Below are positions 1-10,631 of a DNA stretch of 64,000 nt, piece after piece. Below the pieces are notes generated by a model that did no database searches, was not told the DNA's origin, and saw only the letters and a list, made by a program, of their open reading frames with translations. Within the stretch, counting starts at the first letter, position 1. Each line of letters begins with the position of its first letter. The translations under genes were made by a program, and so were the position numbers. The stretch comes from Haematococcus lacustris. Its lineage: Eukaryota; Chlorophyta; Chlorophyceae; Chlamydomonadales; Haematococcaceae. The DNA is taken from contig JASKMD010000030.1 of NCBI GenBank assembly GCA_030144725.1, positions 1,708,525 to 1,772,524 on the forward strand, in the 5' to 3' direction.

Positions 1-2275
1 ACATGGTACAGCACACAGTGGCACACATGTGTAAGGTCGGGTATATCAGCAGCAACAGAGGCAGCAACAGGAGCAACAGCAGCTGGCCAGGTGAGCTGAC
101 TGTGGTTGGCTGCTGCCTAGCTCGTGGTTAGCTGCTACTGGGCCTTACCTTGGCCCAGAACGAAGCCACCACGCGCCGCTTGCCACAGTACAGCCGGAAC
201 TTGGCGTTGGCCCAGCGCTTCTTCGAGACCTCGGCCCACATGGCGTCGTACGTATCCAGGACGGTGTCGGCGAACCGCCGGTACGAGGCCAGCGAGCTGG
301 GCTTGCTGCTGACCCGCGACAGGGCTGTGAGCTGCGGCTTCACCTTGGTCAGCCACGTCTTGGTCGCCTGGGCCTGCCGCGTAATGCCGCTGTCCCGGTA
401 GTACTGACCGGCTGTAAGCTTCCAGTGCCGCACGGATACCACTGTGCCGGCAGCGCTGCGCTCCTCGTGCGCTACCGTGGCCATATTGGTTTTGCCAGGG
501 TCAACGCCAAGCCACTCCGCGTGAAGATGGGCCAGTGGGTTGACTGCGTCCAAGCCCCTGCCCATCCGCGGCAGCTCTGCGGGTGGAGCTGCAGGCTTGG
601 GCCGCAGGAACATCACGCTGATGGCGACTCCATCGGTGTGCACGATTTGCGCGAAGTTGTGCTTGGGGCTAGCGAGCTTCTGGCGGCGAGGGTCAGGCAG
701 CAATGCATCCCATCGGTTGGCCACCTGCAGCCACCATATGCACATACCAAGGCACTTCATTAGCTTGTGTGGGCTCACAAGGCAGGCACAAGGCAGCTGA
801 CTGCAGGCTCACAAGGCATGTGACAGCACACATGGCAGCTGACGGAGCACCAGAGGACTGGCTAGCACCTGACTGCAAGGAGCACTCACGTGGCTGTCTT
901 TGGGCCCTGCAATGAAGTTGCCCGGCACCGCTGGGTCAGGTAGGGCACCGTTCCTGAACTTCTTCAAGGAGGTGACCCCTGCCTCCGTCAGCACCCCCAG
1001 CATGCCGGCGTCATGCATCATGCCGTATAGGCCCCTGGTGTCGATGAAGATGTGCCGAGCCTGGCACTTGCTGGTGGGGGTGAGGGCATAGGGTGTGGGG
1101 GGGCGGGGGGGCCTTGGCAGCAGCCCTGGGTTGGTGAGCTCAGCCTGCTGCCAATGCACCATATCCAGCTGCCAGGCTGCCATGGCTGCCTCCATCTCTC
1201 TGGTAGTGTGCACCGCATGGCGCAGCAGCCGGCCCCGGTTGACTGGATCCTCCACCCAGTCGTCATCCACCCTCTCCCCCTCCTCAAGCCCCAGCAGGCC
1301 CCGTTGCAAAGCCACCTCAGCCTGCATGGCTGGAGTCGGCACCACCCCACCCTGCTCCAGCAGCCAGCTGACGTCCAGGCCGCACACCATGCGGCGCACA
1401 TAGGTGCACTCCCGCTTTGACCAGGCTGGCAGGTGCCCACCACCCACCCCCCCGAATCCAAATCTGCGCCGGTGTTCCTCAGTGCCCAGCAGGACCTTTG
1501 CCCCAGCCAGGGACACAGACTTCTTGAGCCTGCCAGCGAAGAGCAGCGTGAGCATGTTGCTGAAAGCTGTCTCCAGCTGCTTGCCGACGTGGTCCACCAT
1601 GTTGGTGTCAGACAGGTGGCGGGGGATTGCTGCGAGGCGGGCGCGAAGGTCAGGGTGCTCTGCCAGCACGGCAGCCACTGCCGCGTTTGGCTGAGTGTTC
1701 GCGCCGTTTCCGGGCGGGCCGCGGACCAGCTGCAGGAACAGGTTCCTGCAGCTCAGGTCCGGGATGGCTGCCTGGGAGACTGGGATGTCTGTGTACACGG
1801 GCTGGTCGTGCAGGCCCAGCGGGTCGGCTACGCGAATGGTAAACAAGCCGCGCACGAGTAAGCCCAACAGCAGGCTGGCGAGCACCCCACGCTCGCTGAT
1901 GGCCTCCGCTCGTGGCCGCACAGCGTCGGCCAGGAAGGCATCCCAAAGCTCTTGCGGGAGGTGGTCGATGAGGTGGGCTATCTTACACTTCCTGCCGTGG
2001 TATGTGTTATCCCTATCGCGGGCAGCGCGGGCCTCTCCGGAAACCTTTCTATTTTGCTGCGCCTCGGTGAGATCCGGCTGTAGTGCCTCGTCGCGGTCCT
2101 CAATGTCACTGTCCGGGTCCTCCGGCACTGGCCTAGGCACGGTTCGTCTTTTTTTCTTAGCCATAGAAAACAACATCGTCAAGCCATCACAAATACTAGG
2201 AATTATCGGTTTTGTTTGTTTGCATCAGCCATAACAGTCTACCGACGCTTTAACAATCAACTCAACCTCGTAAGC
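1..2275 (-). mobile_element. Fanzor-type element, family F1, copy A (left end outside window)
   Basis: The element is read on the minus strand. Its 5' boundary is placed at about 2275 because copy B (31660-33952) is nearly identical up to the same GCTTACGAGG sequence, after which the two flanks differ. The window opens inside intron 2, at the sequence also found near 32687 in copy B, so exons 3-5 and the 3' end are missing here. I see no terminal inverted repeats, which is common for TnpB/Fanzor-carrying elements. Bases 1-148 are intron and contain a CAG/CAA-rich stretch. Confidence 0.75.
149..2164 (-). CDS. Fanzor/TnpB-like RNA-guided nuclease, F1 copy A (exons 1-2; 3' part cut by window edge)
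   Basis: Predicted eukaryotic TnpB relative (Fanzor), an RNA-guided DNA endonuclease with a RuvC fold. Exon 1 is 890-2164 and exon 2 is 149-724, with GT-AG introns at 725-889 and from 148 leftwards. I chose the ATG at 2164 (MAKKKRRTVPRP) because this frame is kept in all three F1 copies and opens with a basic, NLS-like run. Upstream in-frame ATG 2176 exists only in copies A and B. Exon 1 encodes the N-terminal wedge/REC-like half, including VGKQLETAFSNML. Exon 2 carries RuvC-I, GVDPGKTNMATV, with the catalytic Asp. RuvC-II and III lie in exons 3-5, seen only in copies B and C. Adding those exons gives about 789 residues. This is the only F1 copy here with a complete exon 1, so it may belong to the active form. 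The family call rests on motif order; no search was run. Confidence 0.8.
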
Positions 2276-2380
2276 GGGAACATCGTTAACAACCATCAAT
2301 CCTGTGTCGATATCTACATCGAGGATTGCATCAGGTTTGGTGGTGTACCATGGTGTCATTAGCAACATGTCGCCCTCCTT
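2225..2380 (-). other. Short open stretch upstream of F1 copy A, protein-like but unassigned
   Basis: On the minus strand an open frame of about 52 codons follows a TAG and ends at TGA 2225-2227. It includes WYTTKPDAILDVDIDTG and VNDVPAYEVELIV, which read like real protein. It crosses the F1 5' boundary at about 2275, so either the element extends further than copy B suggests, or this is the tail of a gene the element landed in. I found no ATG-led or spliced model and do not assign a function. Confidence 0.2.
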
Positions 2381-2639
2381 GGCAGCGCACTACCCAGCGT
2401 GACTGGTGATATGGCACCGCGATGAGCTGTCCCCTTCTGGTTAACAACAAGTGAGTACCCAAGTCAATCACCGTTTCAGGTGGGGCCAACCGGAACTCTA
2501 GTAAGGCTAGACATGGTTCCTACATGATCATCCCATAATGGTCCATGGCTCATGGCACTGGCTAGAATGTCACCGCAGCCAACATGCCTACGACATCCTG
2601 AGCTTGTGCGGCTGGCCATGTTGTAGACCGCTTTGATAT

Positions 2640-2860
2640 CTTCAGTCGAACAAAACTCATTCAACATGGAACAGCATGTTTGACTGTGGGTAATCTCACT
2701 CAGCTACTCCCATCACGGTGTAGAATCCTCGGTCGCACCCTTTATGACTACAACCCCCACTCTGGTGGCACGATCATTCCAAACAACTGGAGACCACTGG
2801 GCACCTCATCAAAACTGCTTAATGCTTAAAAGGCTAACAGCCCGTGTAAACTACTAGGGC
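2640..2860 (-). repeat. Conserved 3' tail of Fanzor family F2 (copy c); candidate guide RNA or SINE
   Basis: Read on the minus strand, this segment follows the F2c stop codon. It shares ordered blocks with the segment downstream of F2b (50427-50620): GGCTGTTAGCC, TGATGAGGTGC, CAGTGGTCT, AAGGGTGCGACCGAGGA and GTGAGATTACCCACAGTC. Between the blocks the two copies are diverged. Conserved islands in the noncoding 3' flank of a Fanzor gene are where omega RNAs are known to be encoded. The blocks could also be a tRNA-derived SINE that inserted in the ancestor. Confidence 0.5.
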
Positions 2861-3236
2861 CTATGCATTGTTGCAAGCCGGGTCATCAATACCTGGCCGG
2901 TACTCTGCAGCCCGGTGCAGCCTCTGCCTACCCTTGGGCAGCCGGTCATTGACCCGCTTGTAGCCCTGCTGGTACTCCATGACATAGGGGGGCAGAACCC
3001 CCAAGCCCTTACAACAGCACAGCTCCAGGGGGCGCTGCATGCAATGCGCTCTAAGTTGAGGCAGGGGTTGGTGTCCCAGTGCAGCCACCTGCCCCATGGG
3101 TGGGCCTGGAGAGGGACTGGGCCAGGTGGGGCTAGGCAAGGGGCTAGTCCTGGGATGAGACAGGGGAAGGTGGCTCCTGGGCTGGGGGAGAGGGAGGGGG
3201 GTCCTGGGCAGGGGGAGGGGGGTCCTGGGCAATTGC
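2861..3236 (-). pseudogene. Fanzor family F2 C-terminal fragment (F2c)
   Basis: The minus-strand C-terminus contains MEYQQGYKRVNDRLPKGRQR and ends in NNA at the TAG at 2861-2863. It is a clear relative of F2b at 50300-50426, which has EYQQGYKLVNDRLPKGRQ. The RuvC-III position reads RWLHWDTNPCLNL, against RWLDRDTNGCLNL in F2b, so the DRD motif is damaged. Upstream is the proline-rich linker typical of this family (3110-3236), and the frame is broken between blocks. Only the last part of the gene remains. It begins two bases beyond the SDE2 stop codon, so it probably provides the SDE2 3' untranslated region. The fragment is decayed beyond function. Confidence 0.65.
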
Positions 3237-3237
3237 T

Positions 3238-4118
3238 CTATGCAGTCACCTCCTCTTCATCTGAAGAGGACACATCTGAGCCAAGATCCTCCAAGCAGGC
3301 CAGCATGCGAGGGCGCTTTGATGGCGGCTGAGTGCTACCGCTGCTGGTGCTGGCCTCATTAGAACTGCTGCCACCGCGCTTTGCCACAGCAGCGCTGCAT
3401 GACCCTGCCTTTGTCACGCCAGCTAAGATGGCATCCTGCACTGCTTGTGCTGTCTGTGTCACGCACTCTTCCTGTGCAGTGACCACTGCTGCCACATCCA
3501 CCTGGACAACACGCAAGCAAACACCAGCACCAGGGTTAGGACATCCTGCAAACAGATGCCAACAGCAGCGATCTTCATACATGTTCATGCATGTACCTGC
3601 TCTGCTTCTTGTCTGCGCTGCTGCTTCACAGTCTGCTTGATGTGCTGCAGTGCTATCCGCTCAAGCTCCCGCTCAGGGGCTGCAGCTTTCCATGCCTTCA
3701 GCTTGACCTCAGCTGCTTGGTGTCGAACACGGCGTCCAGACAGGTCGCGGCAGGCGTCAAAGTTCTCCGTCACCTTCCCATCCCTGCCTTGGCCCCGCAG
3801 AAGCGCCCCGAAACCTCCCTTCCCACCCCGGAGCCGCAATACCAGCTGCAAGGTGCTACCAGCGCTGATGCCGTAGTGCAACAAGCAGCATTCATCCTGA
3901 AGCGACTTGCCCGAAAAAACAATGCCTTGCAATTCACTGGGTAACCCATCCAGCGCCTGCGATGCAGCAGCGGTAGCGTGAGTGCCTCCAAAGCTCAACC
4001 ACTGCAAACCCTTGTTCCTTACCTCAATCGCCTGCTTCAGCTGTTTTACAGTGCCGTCCAGCTCCACATCCACGCTACTTGTCACGCTAGAGAGGCCGCG
4101 TACAAATAGCTGCACCAT
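3238..4118 (-). CDS. SDE2: SDE2 homologue (ubiquitin-like N-terminus, splicing/genome-stability factor)
   Basis: Three exons: 4023-4118, 3597-3956 and 3238-3501, with GT-AG introns of 66 and 95 bases, giving 239 residues. Removing the 66-base intron restores a continuous ubiquitin fold that ends LVLRLRGG at residues 70-77. It is followed at once by KGGFGALLR and ENFDACRDLSGRRVRH, the signature of Sde2. In the characterised family a deubiquitinase cuts after GG and the Lys-started C-terminal part joins the spliceosome, helping splice selected introns and protecting replication forks. The C-terminus is acidic and Ser-rich (SDVSSSDEEEVTA). The ATG at 4118 opens directly into the first beta strand (MVQLFVRGL). 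It is divergent from the CbbY gene with 179 bases between the starts. Its stop abuts a Fanzor relic. Recognition is strong from the GG-KGGFG junction. Confidence 0.9.
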
Positions 4119-4297
4119 GTCGTGCAGATAGCTATAACCGCTGTATGCGGAGTCTGGAGTGTCAAGTTTGCTTTGCTTCGGTAAACATTTGGATTTCGAG
4201 TGGTTCCACCAATTGCAATTATTTGCATTTTTTATTATTGGTTGTCGTGGTACCTCCAGGATAGCACACAGCCACAGAGTCACTGATTTGCTGGTAG
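4119..4297. promoter_or_regulatory. Shared intergenic region between divergent SDE2 and CbbY genes
   Basis: Only 179 bases separate the two start codons, so both promoters must lie here or overlap the first exons. It is locally AT-rich in an otherwise GC-rich region (around 4190-4245) and contains TTATTGGTTG, a CCAAT-type box on the minus strand. I see no clear TATA box. The bidirectional role is inferred from geometry. Confidence 0.45.
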
Positions 4298-7200
4298 ATG
4301 GCCATGAAGGCAAGAGCTCCCGGTCATTCCGCCACACACCGCCCAGCCATGGCTCGTCGTTTCTCCATTGTATCCTCATCGCAAACATCGCAAGCGATCA
4401 GGAAGCTTCCTGACGCTCTTTTCTTTGACTGCGACGGTTGGCATCGCGACTGCGCATGGTAGCTCGACGAGCGTGCAGGCATTGTCCAGGACTTTGGCCG
4501 GGGCCATGGATGCATGCAGGAGTACTCGTCGACACAGAACGCGACGGGCATCGCGTCAGCTTTAATAAAGCGTTCGCTGAAAAAGGTAAAAGTGCCCAGC
4601 AGCCACCATTGGCCATATGCAGCAACAATGAGATGGAGGGCAGGCATTCACAGCGTGTCTAACTGTATGCTGCCAGGGTACTGCACTCAGGGCTTGACCA
4701 TGAATGGAGTGTGGAGCGTTATGGAAAACTATTGTAAGTGGGCCCCTCGCAGGCTTACCACCACCCCTTCCTCAATTGACAAAGGCAAACCCTGGCTTGC
4801 CTTGCTCCTGGCAGGGAGATTGGGGGAGGCAAGGAGCGCATGACAAAATACTTTGAGGAGGAGGCGCACCGCCCGCCCTTCAGCACCAACCAGGTGACAG
4901 GGGGAAGGAGGGGTCCAGGGATACCTGGAGCAGCCCAATCGCGATACCTGTGCAGCGCTAGTGTCAGCCAGTCCCACCTGCTGTGCCTGCTGGTCTGGCC
5001 TCGCGGATTCAAAGCCAAGGGCTGGGCCAGGGGCTGGGCCAGGGGCTGGGCCAGGGGCTAGGGCAGGGGCTGGGGCTGGGGCTGGGGCTTGGGCTGGGCC
5101 AGGGCCAGGGGCTGAGGCATTCTTTAAACTTGTAGGAGTGTTTGGAGTGAGACCCATTGCTGACAGTGAGTGCCCTGCCCTGCTCTGCCACTCAATATCC
5201 ACTGCTCATTCTCAAGTGTCCGCCCTATGCCTGTGTGCCCAGGGCTGCTGCCCTAGTGTCCCTAGTGCCGCCCAGCCACGTCCCCCAGACCTCTTGACAC
5301 TCTGCTGCTCCCTGCTACCCTCTCTGCTGTCTCTCAACCACGTGCTGTCTTTCTTCAACCGCGTGCTGTGCTCAGCCCTCTTGTCCCTCACTAGGGCCTC
5401 CATTTGAGCCGGACCAGTAGTGGCCACTAGCAGCCACTAGCGGGAATACTAGTGGGCAATAGTGGCCCGACTCTGTGCTCAGCCAGCAAAGGCATCTCCT
5501 GCCAAGGTGTTTGCCTGTGGCTGCTGTTGCGCCCGGAGCGTGCTGTGCTAGCCAGCCGGCACTGAGGCCACCACACCTGCCACTGTGTGTGGTGTGAGGT
5601 ACAGGCAGCCACCTCAGCCTGAGCTTGTCAGGTTGGTCAGGCTCAACAGGCGCACAACCAGGTGGCCGGTTCTAGCCACCTGCTGGTGACAGGGTGCTGC
5701 ACGGAAGCGTGCCAGCCCTTGCAGGTTGGCAGGCGTAAGCCAGGCAGTCCAGGCATTGGGCCTGCTGGGCTTCCGCTGGGTAGGCACGGCTGGCTCATGC
5801 GGGGCAATGCAGGTTGGATGGTGCTGGGTCAGGTCGGCTGTGGTAGTCTGTTGGCAGCTCGGTGGCCTGGCTTTGCCACCACCCCCTCGCTCCCAGTTGC
5901 TGCAGGACAGGCTGCCGACCAACCTGCGGCCCATTGGCCAGCCTAGCTTGCCTGTGGCCCCCTGCCCCCATGCGCTGCTCCCCCCCGCTTGCCCCTCGCT
6001 GCCCCCTGCCCTGCCCCCAGGAGCCAGCCGCCCGTCAGGCCCTGGTCCAGCAGCTGCACCTGTTGAAGACCGACCTCTTCATGCAATTGGTCGAGAGCGG
6101 GGCCATGCCGTTGCGCCCTGGCGTGAAGCGTTTGATAGGTGGGCCCTGCGGCTGCCCTGGCCCAGCCCGGTGGTCAGCCTGCTGTTGCGCTGCTGGATGA
6201 CTGGCCGGGGTGCTGCGGCTGTGGCTGTTGTGCAGCTGCAGGCTGTAGGCCTGTTCAGCTGCCAGCAAGGCAACTAGGACTGCTGTGCCGTGGCTGTGCT
6301 TGTCAGCGGCAGAGGTGATGGTGGATGTGCTGCCGTGAGTGGTGGGAGGTGATGTGGGGAGATGCGGGGAGGTGGGGGGCGGCAGGGGAGGGCAGGAAGG
6401 CAGGGTATCTGATGTTGGGTCTGGGCTTGACGGGGCCAGGGGGAGGGGCAGAGGGAGCCATGGTGGGAATGGGGTCCTGATCAGGGTGGGGTGCTGCTCT
6501 AAGGCAGGCCGGCAGGGCCAGAGCCCAGGCCAGGGTTGTGTTCCTCAAGAGGCCAGAGTCAGAGCAGCGCAGGCAGAGTGGCAGGGGAGGAGTGGCAGGG
6601 GACAGCAGCTGACACAGGGGCTCTGGGGCCTGGTGTGGAGCAGGAGGTGGGCTCAGGGGGGGGCTGACACCCAGTGTGGTCATGGTCGTGGTGCGGGTGC
6701 AGGGGAGGCGGTGGCGGCGGGTGTGCCGGTGGCTGTGTGCTCAACCTCTAACGAGCGAGCCGTGTCAACCATCGTGCGGGTGATGCTAGGGGAGGACATC
6801 GCGTCACGCATGCGTGTCTTTGTGAGCTGACCAAGGCACCGCGGGGGCTGCCAGCCTATGACTGCGGCTGGGGGCTAGAGGGCGGTGGAGCCTTGAAGGT
6901 TCAGGGGCTAGGGGGGCTGCGGGTAGGGGGGCGGGGCCGTAGGGGCGGGCTGCATGGGTTGGTCACCCGGCCCTGTTGCCTGTCAGCTGCCTGCTCCCTC
7001 CACAGCACATGGCTTAGGGATGAAGTGAGGGCCACGCATTTGCAACCACAAACACATTCCACATCCACATTCGGCATCTTCTGTACAGCCAGACATTGCA
7101 GGCGGGGCGGGGCGGGCACATGGCAGGGCTGGAGGTTGGTTGGTGGATCCAGTTGGTGCGGCCGTGGGGGAGGGTTGGAGTGCAGCTGCCACCATTCACC

Positions 7201-8241
7201 AGGGGGATGCTCGTTTGCCGCACCTTGTTCACCTTCGTTTTTGGTGGTCAGGGGTAAGAGTGACAGGGTGAGAGAAACAGGGTGAGAGTGACCAATGACC
7301 GCAGGCGGGGGACATCGTGCCGCGCAAGAAGCCTGACCCCGCCATCTACTTGCTGGCTGCGGAGGCCCTGGGAGTGGACCCGGCCCGCTGCTGCGTCATT
7401 GAGGACAGCCACATGGGCTGTGTGGCGGCCAGGGCAGCAGGCATGAAGTGCGTGCAGAGGCACAGGGGACCCCATCACCTGCCTGGGTAGCAGTAGGCCT
7501 CATATGCACGCCACATGGCTGGCTCATGCAGTGCGCATCCCCAACAGCTGGACACCCTGCTGCTCATGCAGGGAAGGTTGATCTGCCGCCTGTTCAATTT
7601 CTCTTGGGGGCAGCCTAGGGACAAGAGGCCATGCAAGCCCTCCATGATCATGACTCAGCACCCCCTCACACCAGGCCCGCACCAGGCCTAGTGCAGCTGG
7701 CGGTGCTGGCGGTGCGGTGCACCCAGCAAGCTGTCGTCTGAGCTTGAGGCCACAGCCTGCTCCAGGTCTTGCCTTGCGGTGCAGGGGGATCTCAGCCCCC
7801 CCAATGACCCTCAAGGTTGTGGCTGTGCTGGGTGTCCCCAACGCTGGGAAGGGTGTGCTGCAGGGGCAGGGGCAGGGTCAGGGTTAGGGTGTGTAACGGT
7901 GGGGACTGTGTTGTGAGCCCTAGGCAGCCCTGATGGAGGGGGTACAGAGTAGAGGGTAGAGGGTAGAGGGTAGCAATCCTGGCCAAGGTCGGTGTCATTG
8001 CCGGGGTTAGGGTTAGTTGACCGGCTACGTTGTTCCTTAATCCAGTCCGTTCTGTTGACAGGCTGGTGGACGCTGGCTGCCCTGCTGTGTGCCCTGTACG
8101 TCCAGGGTGTTCATCACCAAGAGCAGCTACACCCAGGGGGAGGACTTCACGGGGGCTGAGCTGGTGCTGGACAACTTGGGAGAGGCAGGGGACCCGGCAG
8201 CCCTGCACCTGGAGCAGCTGGCCATGGCGCTGGCGGGCTGA
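4298..8241 (+). CDS. CBBY: CbbY-like HAD phosphatase (xylulose-1,5-bisphosphate phosphatase type), plastid
   Basis: Exons: 4298-4436, 4520-4585, 4691-4733, 4815-4893, 6021-6138, 6703-6821, 7305-~7453, and 8106-8241; about 281 residues. HAD motifs in order are LFFDCDGVLVDTE (motif I nucleophile Asp, split by intron 1), VAVCSTSNE (II), PRKKPDPAIY (III Lys) and VIEDSHMGC (IV). PLRPGVKRLI and FITKSSYTQGEDF are typical of CbbY. Known plant and bacterial CbbY removes xylulose-1,5-bisphosphate, a Rubisco inhibitor. The ATG at 4298 is the first after an in-frame TAG (4295-4297) and gives an Ala/Arg/Ser-rich leader of about 35 residues that fits a chloroplast transit peptide. Phases join cleanly through exon 7. 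The last junction does not join with a plain GT donor (7452); a GC donor at 7454 would restore frame. Intron 4 (4894-6020) holds a minisatellite and a MITE-like repeat. Confidence 0.9.
5020..5115. repeat. GGGCTGGGCCAG minisatellite in CbbY intron 4
   Basis: Imperfect tandem units of about 13 bases (gggctgggccagg) degrade into GGGGCT repeats towards the right. It lies entirely within the fourth intron. Confidence 0.8.
5386..5472 (-). repeat. MITE-like repeat rich in ACTAGTGG, copy 1
   Basis: This is the inverted counterpart of repeats at 47154-47291 and 49535-49630. One end reads CCATTTGAGCCGGACCA and the other GGCCCGACTC. The middle is made of short palindromic CCACTAG/CTAGTGG blocks, so the RNA or single strand could fold. 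It sits in CbbY intron 4. No target duplication is evident. Confidence 0.6.
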
Positions 8242-8280
8242 GGCGGCTGCGGCGTGCAGCTGTCACCGGGGACCTGTGCA

Positions 8281-8357
8281 GCTGCTGCATGTCGGGCAGG
8301 GCCATCAGGCCTGTGCCATGGCAGGGGTAGTCCCTAGGGAGCGACTGTCCCGCCAAG
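8281..8357 (+). repeat. 77-bp segment repeated in inverted orientation at 33952-34030
   Basis: From GCTGCTGCATGTCGGGCAGG to GACTGTCCCGCCAAG, the reverse complement of 33952-34030 matches with only a few differences. Here it is just downstream of the CbbY stop codon. The other copy begins exactly at the 5' boundary of F1 copy B. Confidence 0.75.
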
Positions 8358-10284
8358 ATACACCGACCTTGATCCTGTTCTCTCCTGCTGTGCATTCTAT
8401 GATTGGCAGGGGTGGCCAAGTGCTGCTAGTGTTGTGGCCCTAGCATACTGTGCACTGGTTGTCACCCCACCTCCTCAGTGTCAGACACCCCACTGCCGAA
8501 TGGACCTGCTCCCCACTTGTAAGCGCACCTGCCCAACCTGCCGAGGCTGCCCCACCTGCCAAGGCCGGCAAGGGCAAGGCTGTTCCCCACCCAGCCACCC
8601 CTGGCTGGCAAGTAGCATGGTCAGGACACCAGAAGGCCCACAGGCACAGAGGCTTACAGGTGGAAGGACCAGCACGTGTCTATTGGCTGGGTTGTGTCTA
8701 GCTGCCAAAGCACAAGCCAAAGGAAGTACATATGCATGCTGGCTGCTGCAGCCTAACAGCCTCGTGAAGCAGCCTGGCGGGGCTCCTGGGCATGGCTATT
8801 TCAATGCGCCCGTTCCATTTGGCGCGGAGCCCTAGAGATTGGCCAGGCTTCGCGTGCCAGATTTAAATTTGAAGCCAATAATTGATTGAGGTGTAAGAGC
8901 ATGCGCAACAGCATGCACAATACCGCATTTTGGTCTTCGTTACTACTTATGCCAGGTAGGGCGTGCCCGCTAATATTAGTTTTTGAGCCGAAATGCTAAT
9001 GGTCACCCCCGCCATTGGCCCCGCAATTCACTTTTTGACACCGTCTTTGACCCGCTGCATGTAATTATTTCACCGTTGGGCTCTACATCTCACAACGGTG
9101 TCGCTAGCAGGTTAGGCCCTCTTTTGTCGATTGTACTGCATTGTCTCGACGACTTAATAAGCTTCGCAATGTCATACCCCATCTGTTTATATGCGTGTCG
9201 CAACAGGAGAGGCGGATTGGTGGCCGGAAGCATTTCCGTGCCGAGCAGCCTTTGCTGCCGTTGGACTGGGCAACTCGCGAATACATCTCAGGCAAGCACG
9301 GGGCGTTGTGTCTTAACGCGTGTTGCATACGATGTTAACACATGCAGCCAAATCTGCTGACCTCCACAGGTGCTTGGCTGTTCTGAGGATCAGCATCAAA
9401 CCCACATCAGCCCAAGGCTCTTCCAAGCAGGAGTGCAGCTAGGCAATCAACCCTCGAAAACAGTGAGCTAAAGGTGAGTAACCTTGTAATATACCTCACC
9501 TTGTCTAGGTTAGTTTGATGTTCACGCGCACACTTGCGCAATGCATGACAGGCATGAACAGTTGAGGGTAGCACACAACTGTCGTGAGCCTAAAGATTTG
9601 ATTAATTAGTACTCATTAATAACCACGTTTTGTGGTGTGTGCCCCAAGACCTTGTCTTTGTGATTGTGTGCAGGATGCCATCAGTAAATCACCCCCATCT
9701 CCAACACCGAGCAAGGCAGCAGCAGCGTAGAGCAGCAGCCAACAAGGAGGTAGCAAGAGTCAGCAAGGCATGACATGAGTGGCCCCCAATGCCCAGCCTA
9801 ATCACAAGGATGCCTCTTGCTTGCTGCAGGCTGATGTTCACACTCCTGTCCCTTGCCCCCTTCTTCCTTCCCGTCCCACCACCACCAATTCTGAGTCTTC
9901 TGCCCACCTATTTCCCCCCCCTCACCTCCCCCCCACCCCACGACACACGTTGGAGCTTTGAGCGGGCAACCTGGAGCGCACAGCCTGGAGCTGGACGTTG
10001 TTGTTGTGTTGTGTAGTGTGTTGTTGTGTTTTGTCACCTTGTTGTTAGGGCACCCCCCCCCCCTTCCCCCTTAAGCCAGCCCAGCCCAACCCAGCCCAGC
10101 CCAGCCCAGCCCAGCCGGAGCGGAAGGCACAGGTCAAATTTGGGCGGGCGCCGATCTGAGCTAGTGTTTTGCGGCTGGTGGGTGCCGCATACGCCTGTTA
10201 CACCCGACTACGTCAAAACTTTGTCACGAGCTACACGGAGATTCGCGCCCCAGACCGTCTTACATTTGCGGGGCCAATGGCGGG

Positions 10285-10450
10285 GGTGACATAATATTAG
10301 CTCATGTGGAGCTAATATTAGCTAAAGCGGCGGGAGCTCACACCGGGAGCTAATACGAGCTGATATGAGCTACTATGAGCTGATATGAGCTATCGGGAGC
10401 TGATATGAGCTAAGCGGGGGCTTACATGAGCTAATTTGAGCCAATATGAA
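10285..10450. repeat. GAGCTGATAT/GAGCTAATAT degenerate tandem repeat
   Basis: About ten imperfect units of 10-20 bases are built on GAGCT followed by an AT-rich segment. This AT-rich block is unlike the surrounding GC-rich sequence. No coding potential is seen. Confidence 0.7.
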
Positions 10451-10631
10451 AGCTAACATTAGTTTGGGGGGAACCGCCATAATGCCATGGCTCATCGTTA
10501 GCGTCAACAAAGAAGCATACGGAACATGTGGAAAACAGTCACCATTGTCCTGCCAATGTCATTGTTAGGGAACAAGGGTTAGGGCGTAGGGCGTATTGTT
10601 AGGGCGTATTGTTAGGGCGTATTGTTAAACA

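Larger units (their letters stand above)
8242..10560. other. Intergenic region with no recognised gene
   Basis: I found no convincing coding exon. It holds the CbbY 3' region, a segment (8281-8357) repeated inverted at 33952-34030, a C-rich polypyrimidine tract near 10050-10065, CAGCC repeats at 10077-10115, and an AGCT-rich tandem block at 10285-10450. A GTTAGGGAACAA motif sits at the right end (10564-10575), beside F1 copy C. Confidence 0.5.

Noticed and set aside
128..778. Treating the first ORF as a separate gene from the 809-2182 ORF
   Set aside because: Both are exons of one Fanzor gene joined by a 165-base GT-AG intron (725-889).
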